DNA from: Nitrososphaerota archaeon
GTDB taxonomy: Archaea > Thermoproteota > Nitrososphaeria > Nitrososphaerales > Gagatemarchaeaceae
Reading direction: 5' to 3'
DNA length: 64,000 nucleotides
Assembly (NCBI GenBank): GCA_029785195.1
Contig: JAFMAD010000002.1
Location: 53,470 to 117,469 of the forward strand
Part shown: positions 47,352 to 56,574 of the stretch, in pieces
Position numbering within the stretch: the first letter of the stretch is position 1
Layout of the letters: each line of letters starts with the position of its first letter
Notes under the pieces: model-generated
Database searches by the model: none
What the model saw: the letters and a program-made list of their open reading frames with translations, nothing else
Told to the model about the DNA's origin: nothing
Program-made: the position numbers and the translations under genes

Positions 47352-48335
47352 ATGTACGGAATCGGAATTGGTCTGGACTGCAAGAGACCACTTCCCGAAC
47401 TCCTCACTCTTGCGAAGAAGGCGGAGACGAAAGGATTCGAGTCGGGATGGGCCATCCACTATCACTATTACAGGGATCCGTTTGTAGTCCTCGCTGCCAT
47501 AGGATCAAAGACCTCCCTTGCGCTGGGCACCGCTGTCACCAATGTACATGAAAGACATCCCGTCGCCTTGGCGATGAGCGCGGCCTCCCTAGACGAGCTG
47601 TCCCGAGGCAGGATGACCCTAGGTCTCGGGCGAGGAGTCGAGTTCATCTTGCGCCAGCAGCTCGGGATACCCTACGACGACCCAGCCGGTTACATGAGGG
47701 AAGCTGTCGAAGTGATCAGGACGTACCTGTCGGGAGGGACCGTCACCCTTGACGGGAGATTCCTGAAGGTGAGGGGCGTGAGGAGAGACTTCCCTCAGAC
47801 CCGCAGGGTTCCGATCTTCTTGGCAGCGGTGGGAAGGAGGGCCCTTCAACTGGCCGGAGAGATAGGTGACGGCGTCGTGCTCAACTACTGCACCACGCCG
47901 GGGTACGCGGCGCGGGCCCTCGTGGAGGTGAGGAAGAAGAGGCTCAGATCAGGTTTGCGGGGCTTCGGCGTGGCCTCCCTGATCTGGGCGATGCCAAACG
48001 TCACGGACGAGGCTCTGTCACAGGGACGCCGAACCGTCGCCGATCTCCTCTCGTTCCCAGGTCTGGGAGATAGTCTATTCGAGTTCACCGGAGAGAGACC
48101 CGAGCTTCTGGAATCGATTAGGCAGAGGTACTTCGTCCCAGAGGGGAGGGTCGATCTGGAGGGCGCGGCGGAGTTGATCGGCGACCGACTGCTCAAGTCC
48201 GTGGTTATTATGGGCGGCAGGAGAGCTCGATCGAGGCTCAGGGAATACACCGAGGCTGGGGTCACCCTCCCGATACTCGTCCCGATGGGGGAGGGCCAAG
48301 AGGACGCTACACTCGAGTCTTTCGCTAGTCGGTAA
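47352..48335 (+). CDS. LLM-class (F420-dependent-type) oxidoreductase
   Basis: A 327-residue TIM-barrel flavin/F420 oxidoreductase of the luciferase-like family. Segments include GIGLDCKRPLPELLTLAKKA, TSLALGTAVTNVHERHPVAL, ELSRGRMTLGLGRGVEF and RRVPIFLAAVGRRALQLAGE. F420 use is likely in archaea but not proven by sequence. It starts 27 nt after the solute-binding protein gene and precedes the M20 peptidase gene by 47 nt, forming a plus-strand group. Confidence 0.87.
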   Translation: MYGIGIGLDCKRPLPELLTLAKKAETKGFESGWAIHYHYYRDPFVVLAAIGSKTSLALGTAVTNVHERHPVALAMSAASLDELSRGRMTLGLGRGVEFILRQQLGIPYDDPAGYMREAVEVIRTYLSGGTVTLDGRFLKVRGVRRDFPQTRRVPIFLAAVGRRALQLAGEIGDGVVLNYCTTPGYAARALVEVRKKRLRSGLRGFGVASLIWAMPNVTDEALSQGRRTVADLLSFPGLGDSLFEFTGERPELLESIRQRYFVPEGRVDLEGAAELIGDRLLKSVVIMGGRRARSRLREYTEAGVTLPILVPMGEGQEDATLESFASR

Positions 48336-48382
48336 CCGGTGGACCGCGGCACCAAAATATGTCCTGAGCCCAGGGGTGTCAG

Positions 48383-49570
48383 TTGGACGACCTCAAGATG
48401 GCAGCAGACCTGTCGAAGAACATCTCGGAGGTGCAGACTACACGTCTTCTGAGGGACATCGTAAGGTGCAATACGACGAACCCCCCGGGGAATGAGAGAG
48501 AGTGCTGCGATATCCTCCATGAATATTTCCGAGATGCCGGCGTAAACTCCGAGATACTGGAGTACGCGCCGGGGCGCGCTAACGTCGTCGCGAAGGTAAA
48601 GGGATCGGGCGGCGGCAGGTCCGTGATGCTGAACGGTCATCTCGATGTCGTGGCGCCCGGAACGGGATGGACCAAGGACCCTTTCGGCGGTACCATCGAG
48701 GGAGGCAGGATGTACGGCCGGGGGACCTCCGACATGAAGTCCGGAGTCGTCGCGGCCGCGGTTGCGCTCAGGGCCATCGTAGACTCTGGAATGGCACTAG
48801 GAGGCGACATAATGTTCACCGGAGTGGCCGATGAAGAATCCTCAGGACCTGCCGGAACCAAGTACCTCTTGAGCAAGGGTATCACAAGTGACATGGCGAT
48901 AGTCACCGAGCCCACGGACCTTCAGATAGAGACGGCTCAGCGCGGGATACTATGGATGGAGGTCAAGACATTCGGGAGGGCAGCGCACGGAGGAAGGCCC
49001 TGGCTCGGAAACAACGCGATTATGCAAATGAACGAGTTCCTCAACCGTTTGAAGGGGCTGCAATCGCACCTCTCCAGCAGAAAGCATCACCTGCTCTCGA
49101 GCCCATCGCTCAATGTCGGGACGATAACCGGAGGGACCAGGATTAACGTAGTCGCCGCCGAGTGTACAGTCACCATCGACCGGAGAACCATTCCTACCGA
49201 GAGCGCTGACCAAGCGCTCAGTGAGATAACATCGATTATCCAGGAGCTCGAGGCCGCTGACAAGGACTTCCATGCCACCCTCAGGGAGCTCGGGAGGTCC
49301 ACCGCATTCGAGACCGCAGGCGACCACCCACTCGTGCGGAACCTCCGCTCATCGTTCACAACCGTTACGGGTAGGGAGCCTATCATAGCGGGTAAGGACG
49401 CTTCCTCCGACGCGAGCCTGCTCACGGACGCAGGCATACCGACCGTGCTCTTCGGGCCGGGTCAGCACAGAGTCTCGCACACCGCCGATGAGTACGTCGA
49501 CCTAGAGAAAGTTGTCCAGGCAGCGAAGATTCTGACGCTTACGGTTGTGCGCAGCACGGCCGGCGCTTAG
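48383..49570 (+). CDS. M20-family metallopeptidase (ArgE/DapE type)
   Basis: A 395-residue zinc aminoacylase or dipeptidase. Metal ligands are seen in MLNGHLDVVAPG (His, Asp), YGRGTSDMKSG (bridging Asp), GVADEESSGPAG (catalytic Glu plus metal Glu), IVTEPTD and the C-terminal GPGQHRVSHTADEYV (His). The dimerisation domain lies between. The start is TTG. The stop overlaps the convergent amidohydrolase gene by 4 nt. With the peptide-binding protein and amidohydrolase it suggests use of peptides or N-acylated amino acids. Confidence 0.9.
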   Translation: MDDLKMAADLSKNISEVQTTRLLRDIVRCNTTNPPGNERECCDILHEYFRDAGVNSEILEYAPGRANVVAKVKGSGGGRSVMLNGHLDVVAPGTGWTKDPFGGTIEGGRMYGRGTSDMKSGVVAAAVALRAIVDSGMALGGDIMFTGVADEESSGPAGTKYLLSKGITSDMAIVTEPTDLQIETAQRGILWMEVKTFGRAAHGGRPWLGNNAIMQMNEFLNRLKGLQSHLSSRKHHLLSSPSLNVGTITGGTRINVVAAECTVTIDRRTIPTESADQALSEITSIIQELEAADKDFHATLRELGRSTAFETAGDHPLVRNLRSSFTTVTGREPIIAGKDASSDASLLTDAGIPTVLFGPGQHRVSHTADEYVDLEKVVQAAKILTLTVVRSTAGA

Positions 49571-50937
49571 ACTGGCTTCGGCGCAGGCCCGCGGTTGAGC
49601 ACGGTACGCCCTTCCTTCAAGACCATCCGGACCATATCCGGCTTCTGGAGGTAACGTATGTCCTTGAGGGGGTCTTTCTTGCAGACCACGATGTCTGCGG
49701 TCATCCCAGTCCTGAGCGCTCCTATCCTTTCCCCTAGCCCGCAGGCCTTCGCGCCGTTGAAGGTACCTGCTCTCAGCGCATCGAGAGGGCTCAGTCCGCA
49801 AAATTCGACGAGCAGCTCGAGCTCCAACGCGTTCGTGCCCATCTGCATGAGGGGCGAATCTAGGAAATCCGTCCCCGCGGCGAGCAGGGCGCCCGAGTTG
49901 TATATCGCTCTGATATTCGCTATCGCCTTCTCCCAAGCCATGCGCGATTTGCGGACGGCCCATTCAGGATAGCCTGCTGCAACGCCGCCTTCATTGTACC
50001 GCTTCATTATGGAGAGTGTGGAGACGAATACGACCTCCTTCTTCTTTGCCTTCTCTATTACCTCGGGGTCCGGATAGAGTGCGTGGTCTATGGTGTGTAC
50101 CCCAGCATCCACGGACATATGCATCCCTTCGGCAGAATGGCAGTGCGCGGTCACGAAAGTGCCAGCGTTCTGAGCCACCCTGACCATCGCCCGTACTTCC
50201 TCAGAGGTAAACTGCACGTGCTCCGACCGGTCGCGCTCAGACATGACCCCGCCACTAGTACTGATCTTGATAAAGTCGGCACCTTCCCGCAGCGCATATC
50301 TAGCCGCTTTTGAGCACTCTGCGACGCCGTCGCAAGTGAGATTTGACCCCCCTCGCGTCCGCCTGGCATCGACCATCTCCATCGGCAGGAAGTGGAAAAA
50401 GTCGCCGTGACCAAAGGTCTGGCTCAGGAAGTAGCCGGCGGCGATCACGCGTGGCCCCTCTATGGTCCCCTCGGCTATGGCGCGCTTGATTTGGAGCGCG
50501 TTGATGCCGCCACAGTCCTTTACCGTGGTGTAGCCTGCTTCGAGGAGGCGGTGAAGCCTTTGGGTCGTCCTGATGAGCCTGACTCCATCCGGGACCATCA
50601 GCAGCTCATCGATGACCCTGTCACTGTTGAGCCCCCAGAGATGAAGGTGCGAGTCAATTAGCCCTGGAATGATTGTCATGCCCTCGAGGTCGACCGAGAC
50701 TGCGCCTTCAGGAACGGAGACATCGTTCCCCCGTCCGAGCGAAGTAATTCTGTCGCCTTCTATGACGACCGATGCCCTTGCGAGATGTTCCCCATCAAGT
50801 ACGTCGATTACTCGCGCGTTCCTGAGTAAAGTCGGGTTCGCTTTCGTTCGGACCATCATGTCGGCGTCTAGGCCGAGGGACTTAGCCTTATGCTTAGAGA
50901 GCAGGATATCTGAGCTTCGCTCCGCCTGTGCCCACAT
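49567..50937 (-). CDS. Metal-dependent amidohydrolase (imidazolonepropionase-like)
   Basis: A 456-residue TIM-barrel hydrolase. It has the metal-binding HxH in GLIDSHLHLWG, the bridging Lys in DFIKISTSGG, His in TAHCHSAEG and HTIDHALYP, and the catalytic Asp in AAGTDFLDSP. This places it with prolidase/imidazolonepropionase-like amidohydrolases, whose substrates include blocked dipeptides. The longest start (50937) overlaps the SMP-30 gene by 44 nt; an ATG at 50859 would leave a 34-nt gap and is equally plausible. Confidence 0.88.
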   Translation of the reverse strand: MWAQAERSSDILLSKHKAKSLGLDADMMVRTKANPTLLRNARVIDVLDGEHLARASVVIEGDRITSLGRGNDVSVPEGAVSVDLEGMTIIPGLIDSHLHLWGLNSDRVIDELLMVPDGVRLIRTTQRLHRLLEAGYTTVKDCGGINALQIKRAIAEGTIEGPRVIAAGYFLSQTFGHGDFFHFLPMEMVDARRTRGGSNLTCDGVAECSKAARYALREGADFIKISTSGGVMSERDRSEHVQFTSEEVRAMVRVAQNAGTFVTAHCHSAEGMHMSVDAGVHTIDHALYPDPEVIEKAKKKEVVFVSTLSIMKRYNEGGVAAGYPEWAVRKSRMAWEKAIANIRAIYNSGALLAAGTDFLDSPLMQMGTNALELELLVEFCGLSPLDALRAGTFNGAKACGLGERIGALRTGMTADIVVCKKDPLKDIRYLQKPDMVRMVLKEGRTVLNRGPAPKPV

Positions 50938-51757
50938 CGAGCGACCCTATGTGCCAACCTCCCATGTTCGCAAAATGGAGCCTCGCCGAGCCGTCGGGAG
51001 GATAAGCTATGTTGGTCACTCTGTTCAGAATCTCGGACGTGTCGTCTCTAATCAGAAGCTCAACCCTCCTATCTGGAGTGATTCGTACGATCTGGTCTGG
51101 CCGATAGCAGGAGACGAGCAGGCCACCTTCTTGGTCGAGCGCGATGCCCTCTGGGACAGTGTCTGGTAGGTTGGCGTAGACTTCGTATCCCCCAATGGTG
51201 CCGTCTCGTTCCACATGCACCATCAGCACGTCTGAGGCGCTGCTCTCCACAAGGAAAAGTTTGGTCCCGTCGGCCGAGAGCGCCAGCCCGCTCGGGAATC
51301 TGAGGTCGTGAAGAAGGACCTTCGCCTTCCTGTCGGGACTTATGCGTATGAGTCGTCCGGTCGTCCTCCAGTAGTCAGCGTAACCCGACTGTGGGCCGGA
51401 GTCGGTGAGGTACATGTTGCCTTGATCATCGAGGATGTTATAGTTCGGAAGCACGAATGGCTTCCCGTTGACCTCCCCGCAATAAGTTTCGACGGTCCCC
51501 GCTTGCGTTATCCGTAGTACTGCGTGCTTCCCGCTATCACACGCGTAAACATTGGACTGCTCGTCGACGAGCAGACCTCCGACGAACCCTTTCGTACGCG
51601 CCAGCTCCTTCGGCTGCTCCGTGCCCTGTTCCATGACGTAGACCTGACCAAGCTCTCCGCCCGCATAAAGTCTCCCATCGGGGCCGAAGTTCAGGCCAAC
51701 TGAATGATCAAGCCCGCGGTAGGGTACCTTCACATCCCACATAGTATAGCGCATCAT
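50894..51757 (-). CDS. SMP-30/gluconolactonase-like beta-propeller protein
   Basis: A 287-residue six-bladed propeller of the SMP-30/strictosidine-synthase-like group, often lactonases. Blades show GLNFGPDGRLYAGGELGQVY, GGLLVDEQSNVYACDSGKHA, NILDDQGNMYLTDSG, PSGLALSADGTKLFLVESSA and PEGIALDQEGGLLVSCYRPD. Calcium or zinc ligands of the family (Glu, Asn, Asp) appear present. It is upstream of and overlaps the amidohydrolase gene, so they are cotranscribed. The substrate is unknown. Confidence 0.85.
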   Translation of the reverse strand: MMRYTMWDVKVPYRGLDHSVGLNFGPDGRLYAGGELGQVYVMEQGTEQPKELARTKGFVGGLLVDEQSNVYACDSGKHAVLRITQAGTVETYCGEVNGKPFVLPNYNILDDQGNMYLTDSGPQSGYADYWRTTGRLIRISPDRKAKVLLHDLRFPSGLALSADGTKLFLVESSASDVLMVHVERDGTIGGYEVYANLPDTVPEGIALDQEGGLLVSCYRPDQIVRITPDRRVELLIRDDTSEILNRVTNIAYPPDGSARLHFANMGGWHIGSLDVGTGGAKLRYPAL

Positions 51758-51894
51758 GATTGCGTGAATACCTCGGTCTGAAACCGATTATAAGTTTCGT
51801 GTGATACCTCGTCTAACTTTGTGTGGTCGGCATCCGGACAAGATCCAGACGGTGACCACCCAGTCTTAATCAACTTGGACGCTTGCATTCATCA

Positions 51895-52000
51895 GCCCAA
51901 CGTGTGGATGATATTCCCCGGCGGAGGCGCAATGAACCCTAGCATGGCAGCCGCACTTTTTACAGGAGTGTAGAGCAAAGAATGGCTAGAGATTGCGTTT
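51895..52000 (+). repeat. Repeat copy C
   Basis: GCCCAACGTGTGGATGATAT continues as in copy A up to CATGGC. It is then identical to copy F over 64 bp in all (TGATATTCCCC... to ...GGAGTGTA), including the hairpin GCACT/AGTGT (51953-51957, 51967-51971). AATGGCTAGAGATTGCGTTT follows, shared with copy G. A TATA-like ACTATTAAT (52018-52026) follows, just before a secreted protein gene. Confidence 0.88.
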
Positions 52001-52065
52001 GATTAAGTTCGGACCAAACTATTAATGACGAAAAGACGATCGTCATAGCCGGCGTCCTCATATCG

Positions 52066-52821
52066 GTGAGCCTCTTCGCCGCCGTCAGGACGGTCGCAAC
52101 ATCGACTTCGTACGTGACTACAATGTCCATCTCAGTGAGCACGCTGGGTACTTCGGCCGAAGGAACCCAGCCGACCGTGACCACCACCAGTACCGTGACT
52201 AGAACCGTTACATCAGTAGAGGCCTCGCCCCTGAGCCTGCAGGTTGGCCTGAATGCCTCCACGATAGCCTCCGGGCGGGCGTTAAGAGCCACTATCACCA
52301 TCTTCAACCCGCTCCTGAGCAACTTCACCGCCACGTCGACAAGTCAGGCGTCGTCCGTGATATCAAACTGGGACCAGTATGATTTCATATGCGCCGACAA
52401 TTTTGTCTCTGTAATTGGCTATGCCGTCCTTCCAGGCCACTACACGGCACTGAACGTGTCCTCGGCCACGCCACTAGACATGGTGAGCCCCGAAGCCGTA
52501 GTCTTCTGTATATCCGCCGGGGGTCCTGCCTCTCTGATTCTATTCCTTTCCAACAGCAGCATGATGGAATACCATAATCTTCAGACCAAGGCGTTCGGTG
52601 GTCCCTCCGTCCATGCCTCGCTCATCCCGAGCACGGAGCCCTGCAACGGAAACACGTCCTACTTCAGCTGCTCCCCCTCGGGCGTCTTGAATGGATACTT
52701 CGACTCGTCCGTCCAGAACGAGACTCAGAGCTTCCATTACTTCCCTCCGGGCGAGTACACGATCGCAGCCGAAGACTCCTGGGGCCAGACCGACTTCGCC
52801 TATTTCGAAGTGACTTTCTGA
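52066..52821 (+). CDS. Secreted or membrane-anchored protein, paralog of the one at 61 kb
   Basis: A frame of 251 codons from the GTG at 52066. Upstream codons in frame from 52021 (VIAGVLISVSLFAAV) look like the true signal or anchor, but no ATG, GTG or TTG precedes them, so a rare ATT start or a base error is possible. A Thr/Ser-rich linker (residues 10-50) leads to a beta-rich domain with four Cys and several N-glycosylation-like Asn-x-Ser/Thr sites, ending FPPGEYTIAAEDSWGQTDF. The paralog at 61003-61754 shares this layout. Function unknown. Confidence 0.6.
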   Translation: MSLFAAVRTVATSTSYVTTMSISVSTLGTSAEGTQPTVTTTSTVTRTVTSVEASPLSLQVGLNASTIASGRALRATITIFNPLLSNFTATSTSQASSVISNWDQYDFICADNFVSVIGYAVLPGHYTALNVSSATPLDMVSPEAVVFCISAGGPASLILFLSNSSMMEYHNLQTKAFGGPSVHASLIPSTEPCNGNTSYFSCSPSGVLNGYFDSSVQNETQSFHYFPPGEYTIAAEDSWGQTDFAYFEVTF

Positions 52822-52828
52822 GCGTGAA

Positions 52829-52849
52829 GCGCAATGAACCCTGTACATC
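52829..52849 (+). repeat. Repeat copy D (short remnant)
   Basis: GCGCAATGAACCCTGTACATC, a 14-bp exact core match to the family plus a degenerate CATGG equivalent, right after the secreted protein gene and before hicA. Too short to be certain, but it lies at a unit boundary like the others. Confidence 0.55.
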
Positions 52850-52863
52850 GCGTAAAAAAGCAC

Positions 52864-53091
52864 TCAGAGCAGGTCTGTGAACTCCTCTTTCGTGAGGCCC
52901 ACTTGTTCGATAATATCCATCAGGGTCGACTTGTTGATTTCTGCATGAAGAGGCACCGTCGTCCGCCTCCCATCGGGATGCTTAAGGAAGACGTGGTCAC
53001 CCTTCTGCCTCGCAGGGTTGAACCCCACCTTGTGTAGGGCCCTGATTACTTCCCTGCCCGAGACAACGGGAAGCTTACTTCGCTTTGACAA
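52864..53091 (-). CDS. hicA: HicA-family toxin (mRNA interferase)
   Basis: A 75-residue HicA protein with the dsRNA-binding-like fold: LPVVSGREVIRALHKVGF, the catalytic-His segment QKGDHVFLKHPDGR, TTVPLHAEINKSTLMDIIEQ and VGLTKEEF. HicA cleaves mRNA and is neutralised by HicB. Its start overlaps the hicB gene by 17 nt, with antitoxin first in transcription order. A toxin-antitoxin pair is typical cargo of islands and cassette arrays. Confidence 0.9.
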   Translation of the reverse strand: MSKRSKLPVVSGREVIRALHKVGFNPARQKGDHVFLKHPDGRRTTVPLHAEINKSTLMDIIEQVGLTKEEFTDLL

Positions 53092-53302
53092 TCAGTTCCA
53101 TCAGCTTGCCGCCCTTCTTCTTCGAGTCCTCCATGCGGTCCTCCAAAACAAGTTCGATGGCCTCCTTCACGTTCCTGACCGCCTCTGTCTCCGTCTTGCC
53201 TTGGCTTATCGCCTCGGGTAACTCGACGCATCGCGCGGCATACCATCCCGTTTCGGGGTCTCTAATCAGGCTGATTGTGAACGTCTTTGCCCGCGTTGCC
53301 AT
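53075..53302 (-). CDS. hicB: HicB-family antitoxin
   Basis: A 75-residue HicB partial-RNase-H-like protein: TFTISLIRDPETGWYAARCV, ELPEAISQGKTETEAVRNVK, EAIELVLEDRM. The ATG at 53302 is preferred to the longer frame to 53368, whose extra residues run into repeat E. No separate DNA-binding tail is evident. It precedes hicA with an overlap of 17 nt. Confidence 0.88.
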   Translation of the reverse strand: MATRAKTFTISLIRDPETGWYAARCVELPEAISQGKTETEAVRNVKEAIELVLEDRMEDSKKKGGKLMELIVKAK

Positions 53303-53336
53303 GCATTGGGATTTTCCCGACTTGCAATTAACGATT

Positions 53337-53415
53337 GCGGAGGCGCAATGAACCCTTATGCATGACAAAACGCTTTTTGCAGAAGTAAAAAACTAAGTGT
53401 AGAGATGGCTATAGG
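53337..53415 (+). repeat. Repeat copy E
   Basis: GCGGAGGCGCAATGAACCCT then TATGCATGA, a hairpin region CGCTTTTTGCAGAAGTA, then AGAGATGGCTATAG, aligning with copies B and G. It lies just upstream (in plus sense) of hicB's start and marks the boundary between HicAB and the GNAT remnant. Confidence 0.8.
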
Positions 53416-53467
53416 CTATAGATTTGTCTATACGATGAGAGCCAAGTTTCTTGACTCGATACCAATA

Positions 53468-53838
53468 TCAATACGCTTTAGCGAATCCTAACTTGGAATA
53501 CAAATCGATTGTCGCTTCATTGCTCAACGCGACCTGTAGGTATGCCCGCTCCGCCCATTTCCCCTTCGCCCAGTGAAGCAGGCCTTGTCAACCGTTTGCC
53601 GTATCCTAGCCTCCGGAAGTTCTTGTGCGTAACTACATCGAACAGGCCTCGTGTGGCCTCCTTGAAGGACTACCATCCCACACGCAACCTTTTTCTGCCA
53701 TTTGAAGCCGACGCGAAGCACTTTGTGGGGACGATACTCAGAAGCATCTGCTTCGGAAGTCAGCCTCGTCCTCTCGTCGAGGCCATTCACATGAGCGAAA
53801 GCTGAGAACCATTCGTAAGCGACGCCTGATGAAAGCAC
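53468..53838 (-). pseudogene. GNAT acetyltransferase remnant with two frameshifts
   Basis: Three overlapping minus-strand frames reconstruct a GNAT protein: GFKWQKKVACGMVVLQGGHT, then GLFDVVTHKNFRRLGYGKRL (acetyl-CoA loop), then WAERAYLQVALSNEATIDLY and SKLGFAKAY to the TGA at 53470-53468. Shifts are needed near 53655 and 53600. Two lesions make genuine decay more likely than a single sequencing error. Confidence 0.7.
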
Positions 53839-53878
53839 AGCTTTCCTCGAGCTGTAACCAACCTAACTAGCTGGGAAG

Positions 53879-55465
53879 CTACTCTGGCGGTATCGAGCGG
53901 AAGACCATGTCTAGGTCAATCGACTCGCGCTTCCTGTACCACCTCGCGACGTAGTAGATTATCAGACCGGCGATGGCTATCCCGAAGCTGATCGGGTATG
54001 AGATGGGAGCGCCCCCTATGAAGCTGTTGGTGAAGGAGCCGAAGAGGAGTATTACCTCAACCAGCGCTGAGAATATCCCGACCAGCGTCAACGCCGGGAC
54101 ACCCACGATCTTCCTCTTCACCCAATTCGGGGCGAGTTCGAACACGGCCTTGGCCCTGTATGGTATTAGTATCCCGGTTATGCTGGTGATGAAGAAGACC
54201 AGATTCAACAAAATCGTGGTGTTCGCAAAGGCCACAGAGAAGCTCGTGTAGACGAACAGGAACAGCAAGGCTTCCGCGATGAGACCCGCGACGAGGACTG
54301 CCTTCACCGGCGAGTGGAACCTGTCGTTGATGTCGGCGAGACCGGACGGTGCGACCCTATCAAACGACCACGCGAACAGATTGCTGACCACGGGCAGGAA
54401 GTCGGTTGGAGTCAGCCAGATCCAGGCCAGACCGAAGCCGAGCGCCGCCAGTATTTCAACGACGGAGTTCTGCGGGATCAGGGTGAAGAGGGAATTGACT
54501 GATGCGGCGATCGGTAGCGCGTTGGGTGATCCGGCTGAGACTAGGTAGTTGGCCGCCGAAAAGAAGTCGTAGCCGAACGCGTTGTATATGGCCCCTGCCC
54601 ACGCAGCGAAGATAAGCGCGCCAATGACCAGACTCCCTACGATCGCGATGGGCATCGTCTTGGTCGAGTTCTTCGCTTCTCCAGCAGAGTATGCAGCAAA
54701 GTTGAACCCAATCAGGCCTGCCATGGCATAGACCAGACCGCCTATCGTACCACCCCAGGTCCAGCCCTTCGTGTAGCCTGCCTGGACGGCGTCCTTTATT
54801 ACACCGTTGTATGTTATTCCTTGCGAAGCAAAGTGGGTGTTGAATGCCGCGATGAAGGCAGAATTCGACGTAGACGCGAGAAATAAGATGCTCACGAACG
54901 TCCCTATCATGACGATGAAGAACAGGACCTTCATGAAGTTCCAGACCGCTCTGCCGAGGGCCATAAGGCCCATCACCGCGAAGATCAGAACGGTGCCCGT
55001 CACTACTTCGCCGGTTTGCGTGGCGAACCACGCCGAGTCGACGACGAGTGATGAGCTACCCGCCATCTGGCCAATGGTGGCTATGAAGATGTTCAGCGCA
55101 CTGGACGGAAAGACGTAGCCGGCATCCGCGATGAAGCTGATCACGGTGACCGTGAAGAGCCAGTTCGTCATGAAACCTATAGCGGGGTTCAGTCCTCGGG
55201 TGACGTAGACGTAGTCACCCCCGGATCTCGGCATCGTCACCGCGAGCATCGCGTAGAGCAGCGCCGGTCCGAGACCTACGAGAGGGAGGGCGATCAGGAA
55301 GGCCAGGAACATATTGCTCTGGGGGAACGCGAAAGGGCTGGCTGATACGATGAAGACAATTCCAACGGCGGGCATTATCTGCCCAAAACTCAGGTTGAAC
55401 AGGTCGAAGCTTGAAAGGTTCCGTACGAGTCCAGTCGCGTCCCGAAGGAAACTCTTCCCGGACAA
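53879..55465 (-). CDS. APC-superfamily amino acid permease
   Basis: A 528-residue membrane protein with about 12 to 14 transmembrane segments. It starts with the APC N-terminal pattern LSSFDLFNLSFGQIMPAVGI and LGPALLYAMLAVTMPRSGGD with YVYVTRGLNPAIGF, and has FNFAAYSAGEAKNSTKTMPI, the substrate-binding helix region. The C-terminus has a short basic tail (RWYRKRESIDLD). Family members import amino acids or polyamines. A TATA-like CTTATTAAG lies between it and the divergent G1PDH-like gene. Confidence 0.9.
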   Translation of the reverse strand: MSGKSFLRDATGLVRNLSSFDLFNLSFGQIMPAVGIVFIVSASPFAFPQSNMFLAFLIALPLVGLGPALLYAMLAVTMPRSGGDYVYVTRGLNPAIGFMTNWLFTVTVISFIADAGYVFPSSALNIFIATIGQMAGSSSLVVDSAWFATQTGEVVTGTVLIFAVMGLMALGRAVWNFMKVLFFIVMIGTFVSILFLASTSNSAFIAAFNTHFASQGITYNGVIKDAVQAGYTKGWTWGGTIGGLVYAMAGLIGFNFAAYSAGEAKNSTKTMPIAIVGSLVIGALIFAAWAGAIYNAFGYDFFSAANYLVSAGSPNALPIAASVNSLFTLIPQNSVVEILAALGFGLAWIWLTPTDFLPVVSNLFAWSFDRVAPSGLADINDRFHSPVKAVLVAGLIAEALLFLFVYTSFSVAFANTTILLNLVFFITSITGILIPYRAKAVFELAPNWVKRKIVGVPALTLVGIFSALVEVILLFGSFTNSFIGGAPISYPISFGIAIAGLIIYYVARWYRKRESIDLDMVFRSIPPE

Positions 55466-55578
55466 CTCCGTAATCTGAGGAGGAATTACTTATTAAGTAT
55501 TAGGTGCGCCAAGGAATTCCACTCCTTTCGCGGGCTGGAACAAAGGGTTAAAGTCGGCGACCTGTCATCCTCGCGACC

Positions 55579-56574
55579 ATGCCGACGAAGTTCACATGGG
55601 GCAAAATAGATGGATTGGGTTCATCTCTCGGAAGATATGCCGTATTCACTCAGGATGTACCATGGAGTCTCGTCAAGGATAGGATCGGCGGCGAGCCGGT
55701 CTCAGTCAACACAGCGGGCAGTCTCGAGATCGACGATATGGATGCGGTCATCAAGAAGACGCCCAAGGTGGAAGCAGTGGTAGGCATAGGCGGCGGAGTG
55801 AGCATCGATTCTGCAAAGTGGTTCGCCTGGAAACGCAAGTGCAGCGCTATCTTCGTGCCCACGATACTCTCGGTCAACGCGTACGCTACCCCCGCTGCAG
55901 CGGTCAGAAAGAAGGGCATCGTCAACTATCTGGGTGACGTCATCCCGGACCGGATCGTGATCGATTATCAGGCGATACAATCCGCGCCCAAGAGACTGAA
56001 CACTTCTGGAACAGGAGACGTATATTCGTGCAAGACGGCGCTCTCAGACTGGGAACTGTCTCACAAGGAGACGGGCGAAGTTTGGCACGCCAAGGCCGCG
56101 GCCGGATCAAGGCGAATTTTGAAGACCCTGATAACGAAATCAAGCGACATAAAGGCGGTAAACGAGGAGGGCATAAAGACGCTCGTGAAGCTCCATCTGG
56201 AGACCAACAAGGTCCAGTTGATGGCAGGTTCCCCCAGGCCAGAGGAAGGTAGCGAGCACGTTTACTTCTACTCACTAGAAGAGCTGACCGGAAGGCACTT
56301 CCTCCATGGGGAGGTCGTCGGGACGGGCATCTACGTGATCAGGTCGTTTCAAGCGGGAGATGAGGAGGAAACGGCCAAGGACATGGAAGGATTCGGTCTG
56401 TTATACAAGCCAAAGGACTACGGCGTCACGAGGGACGAGTTCGTGAAAACGCTGTTGCACATGAAGAAGTACGCCTCATACAAGGCGTACAAGGCGAAGC
56501 TCCCCTATACCATCCTCGACAAGACCAAGATAACCGAGGCAGACGCGGCGGCTCTCTGGAATAAGCTGGCGTAA
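55579..56574 (+). CDS. sn-glycerol-1-phosphate dehydrogenase-like protein
   Basis: A 331-residue member of the iron-containing alcohol dehydrogenase/G1PDH superfamily. The NAD-binding loop is VVGIGGGVSIDSAKWFAW, with VPTILSVNAYATPAAAVRKK; metal ligands appear as Asp in NTSGTGDVYSCKTA, His in GSEHVYFYSLE and His in FLHGEVVGTG. True archaeal G1PDH makes the glycerol backbone of archaeal lipids. Being in an accessory island beside an amino-acid permease, this may be a paralog with another polyol-phosphate substrate. Confidence 0.75.
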   Translation: MPTKFTWGKIDGLGSSLGRYAVFTQDVPWSLVKDRIGGEPVSVNTAGSLEIDDMDAVIKKTPKVEAVVGIGGGVSIDSAKWFAWKRKCSAIFVPTILSVNAYATPAAAVRKKGIVNYLGDVIPDRIVIDYQAIQSAPKRLNTSGTGDVYSCKTALSDWELSHKETGEVWHAKAAAGSRRILKTLITKSSDIKAVNEEGIKTLVKLHLETNKVQLMAGSPRPEEGSEHVYFYSLEELTGRHFLHGEVVGTGIYVIRSFQAGDEEETAKDMEGFGLLYKPKDYGVTRDEFVKTLLHMKKYASYKAYKAKLPYTILDKTKITEADAAALWNKLA

